A stretch of DNA of 9,250 nt from an uncultured Sphingobium sp. (GTDB lineage Bacteria; Pseudomonadota; Alphaproteobacteria; Sphingomonadales; Sphingomonadaceae): positions 1 to 9,250 of the forward strand of contig CAMLFF010000110.1 of assembly GCA_946479185.1 (NCBI GenBank). Reading direction: 5' to 3'. Both the position numbers and the translations under genes were made by a program. The notes below the pieces were generated by a model, which saw only the letters and a list, made by a program, of their open reading frames with translations, was not told the DNA's origin and searched no databases. Position 1 is the stretch's first letter; every line of letters starts with the position of its first letter. Positions 6,891 through 9,250 of this stretch are shown here, piece by piece.

Positions 6891-6913
6891 GATCAGCCCG
6901 AGTCTGGCTGATC
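6891..6913 (+). repeat. perfect inverted repeat in the leader of the SnoaL-like gene
   Basis: GATCAGCC, a 7-base loop, GGCTGATC: an uninterrupted 8-base-pair stem. It ends eight bases before the Shine-Dalgarno sequence of the gene at 6933 and lies downstream of the proposed promoter. It could be an operator for a dimeric regulator or an mRNA hairpin influencing translation. The loop contains GAGTC (6900-6904), a GANTC site of the kind methylated by CcrM in alphaproteobacteria. It lacks a T-run, so it is not a convincing terminator. Confidence 0.5.
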
Positions 6914-6921
6914 GACGGTGC

Positions 6922-6926
6922 AGGAG
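6922..6926 (+). promoter_or_regulatory. strong ribosome binding site (AGGAG)
   Basis: AGGAG lies six bases before ATG 6933. It is the clearest Shine-Dalgarno sequence in the window and fixes the start of the SnoaL-like gene. Confidence 0.7.
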
Positions 6927-6932
6927 TGAATA

Positions 6933-7358
6933 ATGGCCGGTCAGCAGAGCCTCTCATTGCTCGAACGCTACTACGCCGCCTTCAATGCCGGGGACAGCGA
7001 GGGCATGCTGGCATGCCTTGCTGACGATGTGGTCCATGATATCAATCAGGGCGGGCGTGAAGCGGGCAAGGCGGCTTTTGCAGCGTTTCTTGAACGGATG
7101 GACACCGCCTATCGCGAGCGGTTGAGCGACATTGCGCTGATGGTGAATCAGGATGGCAGCCGTGCGTCGGCGGAATTCATCGTTCACGGGGAATATCTGA
7201 GCGCCGACGAGGGCCTGCCTGCCGCGCATGGACAGAGCTATACGCTGCCTGCTGGTGCGTTTTTCGAGATTGCCGATGGGCTGATCCGCCGCGTGACCGT
7301 CTATTATAATCTCGCTGACTGGATCGCTCAGGTGAGCGACGAAACATCGCCTGCATGA
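6933..7358 (+). CDS. SnoaL-like / ketosteroid isomerase-related protein
   Basis: Protein of 141 residues with the compact alpha+beta cone (NTF2-like) fold. The opening LLERYYAAFNAGDSEGMLACLADDVVHDI (9-37) is the standard helix-turn-helix plus first strand of SnoaL-like domains, followed by a second helix (about 44-61) and the remaining beta sheet ending in RVTVYYNLADWI (120-131). It most resembles the 'ketosteroid isomerase-related protein' subgroup. The family includes isomerases, cyclases, hydrolases and non-enzymatic proteins, and sequence alone does not reveal a substrate. The start is fixed by AGGAG six bases upstream. Its TGA overlaps the ATG of the acetyltransferase as ATGA, so the two are co-translated and probably work together. 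From memory, the SnoaL-GNAT pairing recurs in other proteobacteria. Fold assignment is confident; function is unknown. Confidence 0.88.
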   Translation: MAGQQSLSLLERYYAAFNAGDSEGMLACLADDVVHDINQGGREAGKAAFAAFLERMDTAYRERLSDIALMVNQDGSRASAEFIVHGEYLSADEGLPAAHGQSYTLPAGAFFEIADGLIRRVTVYYNLADWIAQVSDETSPA

Positions 7359-7948
7359 GCGCAGTCACGGTTGAGACGGTGCGCGATCTGGCTGCGCGCA
7401 AGGCGTTGCTGGATGATCTTGCCCGGCTGCGCATCACTGTGTTTCGCGAATGGCCTTATCTTTATGACGGGTCGCTCGATTATGAGCAGCGCTATTTGCG
7501 CGATTTTCTGGATAATCCGCAGGCCGCTTTGATCATTGCCCGCGATGGCGAAGAGATTGTGGGTGCGGCGACAGCCTCAGCGATGGCGGGTCAGGATGAC
7601 GCGTTTCGCTTGCCCTTCGAGCAGCGCGGCATGGATATCTCGACGCTCTATTATTTCGGCGAGTCCGTCTTACGCGCAGATTATCGCGGGCAAGGCGTCG
7701 GGCACGCATTTTTCGATGCACGGGAGGCCGCTGCGCGCGAAGCGGGGGCGAGCGCGGCTTGTTTTTGCGCCGTGATCAGGCCGCAAGACCATGCGCTTCG
7801 CCCGGTCGGTGCGCGGGATCTTTCAGGATTTTGGCGCAAGCGGGGCTATGCGCCGATTGATGGGCTTATCGCGACTTATGCCTGGCGGGATATCGATCAG
7901 TCCGGCGAGAGCCAGCATGATATGCAGGTCTGGTATCGCGCGCTTTAG
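7355..7948 (+). CDS. GNAT family N-acetyltransferase
   Basis: Protein of 197 residues with a Gcn5-related acetyltransferase fold, expected to move an acetyl group from acetyl-CoA to an amine. The acetyl-CoA pyrophosphate-binding motif (Q/R-x-x-G-x-G/A) is visible as RGQGVG at 111-116, preceded by the core strand TLYYFGESVL (97-106) and followed by the usual helix, HAFFDAREAAAREAG (117-131). A C-terminal GFWRKRGY (158-165) matches the late GNAT motif where an aromatic residue follows the last helix. The region at 30-55 (FREWPYLYDGSLDYEQRYL) is unlike the well-known ribosomal or aminoglycoside enzymes. The acceptor is unknown. The ATG overlaps the stop of the SnoaL-like gene (ATGA). Its TAG overlaps the stop of the convergent cysQ gene by four bases, leaving no room for a terminator between them. 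Confidence 0.9.
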   Translation: MSAVTVETVRDLAARKALLDDLARLRITVFREWPYLYDGSLDYEQRYLRDFLDNPQAALIIARDGEEIVGAATASAMAGQDDAFRLPFEQRGMDISTLYYFGESVLRADYRGQGVGHAFFDAREAAAREAGASAACFCAVIRPQDHALRPVGARDLSGFWRKRGYAPIDGLIATYAWRDIDQSGESQHDMQVWYRAL

Positions 7949-8673
7949 GCCTGCGCGATAAGGGCGAGAACCTGCTCCGCATGGGCTTTGCGGCAGATGA
8001 GCAGGTCCGGCATGTAGACATCCTGCTGGTTATACACCAGCGGCGTACCATCGATGCGGGAACAATGCAGGCCGTGCGCCAGCGCGACAGCGACCGGGGC
8101 GCAACTATCCCATTCATATTGCCCGCCGGAATGCAGATAGATATCCGCCTCGCCCCGCACGATTGCCATCGCCTTGGCGCCGGCGGAGCCCATTGGCACA
8201 AGTTCGGCATCCAGCGCCTGCGCCACGGCCAGAGCTTCAGGTGCAGGCCGGGTGCGGCTGACCACCATCCGCAAGCGTGGCGGCGCGGGTGGCACAGGAG
8301 CGGACTCATCTGATCGCAGGACGACGCCGAGCGCGGGGAGCGCTACCGCGCCGGTGACGGTGACGCCATCAACTGCAAGGCCGACATGGACCGCCCAATC
8401 AGCCCGAGCCTCGCTATATTCGCGCGTGCCATCGACGGGGTCGATGATCCAGACGCGCGATTTGCTCAGCCGCTCGGGCGTATCGCGGCTTTCCTCCGAA
8501 AGCAGGCCGTCATCGGGGCGCGCTTCCCGCAGGGCCGAGCAGAGATAGGCATTGGCTGCGGCATCACCGGCATCGCCAAGCGACTTGCCGACGCAGGGGG
8601 ATGAATCGCGCAGCGCCAGAAGGCGTTGGCCTGCCTCCCGCGCCAGTTGCGCAGCCAGTTCTGCATCGCTCAC
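7945..8673 (-). CDS. cysQ: 3'(2'),5'-bisphosphate nucleotidase CysQ
   Basis: Magnesium-dependent, lithium-sensitive type phosphatase of the inositol monophosphatase superfamily, 242 residues, expected to hydrolyse PAP (adenosine 3',5'-bisphosphate) to AMP and so clear the by-product of PAPS use. Metal and phosphate motifs are present: LLSEES (57-62), [12 protein letters not shown] (75-86, the DPxDGT box) and YEWDSCAP (186-193, the WD box). The upstream APS kinase gene supports CysQ over inositol monophosphatase. The start is GTG at 8673, which overlaps the APS kinase stop as GTGA; a GGAG nine bases before it is a weak ribosome binding site. It is probably the last gene of a cysD-cysNC-cysQ type operon and ends by overlapping the convergent acetyltransferase gene. 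Confidence 0.92.
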   Translation of the reverse strand: MSDAELAAQLAREAGQRLLALRDSSPCVGKSLGDAGDAAANAYLCSALREARPDDGLLSEESRDTPERLSKSRVWIIDPVDGTREYSEARADWAVHVGLAVDGVTVTGAVALPALGVVLRSDESAPVPPAPPRLRMVVSRTRPAPEALAVAQALDAELVPMGSAGAKAMAIVRGEADIYLHSGGQYEWDSCAPVAVALAHGLHCSRIDGTPLVYNQQDVYMPDLLICRKAHAEQVLALIAQA

Positions 8674-9250
8674 AGATCAGGGCTCCACACGCCCATGAGA
8701 CGCTCGACGATGATGTCCGCGGCCTGCTCGGCTGAAAGCGCCTGCGTATCAACGCGGATCTCGGGATGTTCGGGGGCTTCGTACGGACTATCGATGCCGG
8801 TGAAGTTTTTGAGCTCCCCTGCCCGCGCCTTTTTGTAGAGGCCCTTCACATCCCGCTTTTCCGCTTCGGCGAGCGGCGTATCGATGAAAATCTCGATGAA
8901 TTCGCCCTGCGGCAGCATGCTGCGGATCATCTCCCGCTCCGCACGGAACGGCGAGATGAAGGCAGTGATGACGATCAGCCCGGCGTCAGTCATCAGCTTG
9001 GCGACCTCACCCACGCGTCGGATATTCTCGATCCGGTCCGCCTCGGTAAAGCCGAGATCCTTATTGAGGCCGTGGCGCACATTATCGCCATCGAGCAGGA
9101 AGCTGTGGCGCCCGAGCGCGTAAAGCTTCTTCTCGACGATGTTTGCGATGGTCGATTTGCCCGAGCCGGAAAGACCCGTGAACCACAGGACAGCAGGCTC
9201 CTGCCCCTTTTGCGCGGCATGAGCTTTACGGCTGATATCAACCGCTTGCC
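8670..9250 (-). CDS. cysC: adenylylsulfate (APS) kinase domain, probably C-terminus of CysN/CysC fusion (5' partial)
   Basis: Phosphorylates APS to PAPS with ATP, the second step of sulfate activation. The frame is open to the right window edge, with 192 residues visible. The Walker A motif GLSGSGKS is at about 25-32 of the visible part, DGDNVRHGL at 53-61, then [10 protein letters not shown] containing the conserved phospho-serine position, and [18 protein letters not shown] near the C-terminal third. The residues before the kinase core ([20 protein letters not shown]) look like the linker that joins the sulfate adenylyltransferase large subunit to the kinase in CysNC proteins, rather than the short N-terminus of free CysC. 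I therefore expect the CysN part just outside the window, and the full gene might be named cysN or cysNC. The first in-frame start codon inside the window, a GTG at 9080, lies within the conserved core and is not the start. cysQ follows with a GTGA overlap. Confidence 0.93.
   Translation of the reverse strand, partial: QAVDISRKAHAAQKGQEPAVLWFTGLSGSGKSTIANIVEKKLYALGRHSFLLDGDNVRHGLNKDLGFTEADRIENIRRVGEVAKLMTDAGLIVITAFISPFRAEREMIRSMLPQGEFIEIFIDTPLAEAEKRDVKGLYKKARAGELKNFTGIDSPYEAPEHPEIRVDTQALSAEQAADIIVERLMGVWSPDL

Noticed and set aside
1..9250. Search for tRNA, CRISPR, IS elements, toxin-antitoxin or defence genes
   Set aside because: No cloverleaf sequences, regular repeats, transposase motifs, terminal inverted repeats or defence-type domains were found; all genes look like normal chromosomal genes with similar base composition.

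Overview
The window looks like ordinary chromosomal DNA from an alphaproteobacterium, most likely a sphingomonad (Sphingomonadales). This rests on the GC-rich codon use, tight gene packing, the style of the protein sequences (patatin/DUF3376 protein, photolyase C-terminus, APS kinase linker), and candidate alphaproteobacterial regulatory sites. The assignment is by recognition, not by database search. Ten protein genes are supported, two of them cut by the window edges. I see no tRNA, rRNA, CRISPR array, insertion sequence, prophage or integration site, and no gene-free stretch above 300 bases; the longest gap is 165 bases (5835-5999).

Layout. (1) 1-2192, plus strand: most of a large patatin-like lipid hydrolase with a C-terminal DUF3376-type region, its N-terminus outside the window. 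(2) 2203-5834, minus strand: a three-gene unit read from right to left. It holds a YdjM-like membrane metal-dependent hydrolase, a class I DNA photolyase translationally coupled to it by a 4-base GTGA overlap, and, after 48 bases, a cyclopropane-fatty-acid-synthase family methyltransferase. (3) 5835-5999: a divergent intergenic region with an imperfect LexA-like box. (4) 6000-7948, plus strand: rppH (Nudix RNA pyrophosphohydrolase), a 73-residue two-helix membrane protein preceded by a very good match to the EcfG general-stress promoter, then a coupled pair of a SnoaL/ketosteroid-isomerase-like protein and a GNAT acetyltransferase with its own sigma70-like promoter and a hairpin in the leader. 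(5) 7945-9250, minus strand: the end of a sulfate activation operon, with the APS kinase domain (probably the C-terminus of a CysN/CysC fusion) followed by cysQ, again joined by GTGA.

Functional themes. Photolyase plus lipid cyclopropanation resembles the singlet-oxygen/light-stress gene sets of other alphaproteobacteria. The EcfG-type promoter suggests that the small membrane protein belongs to the general stress response. CysC makes PAPS and CysQ removes the PAP left after its use. No novel multi-gene system such as a defence island is evident. The items most worth checking are the EcfG-controlled small protein, the photolyase/CFA-synthase/YdjM operon with its possible LexA box, and the unexplained SnoaL-GNAT pair.
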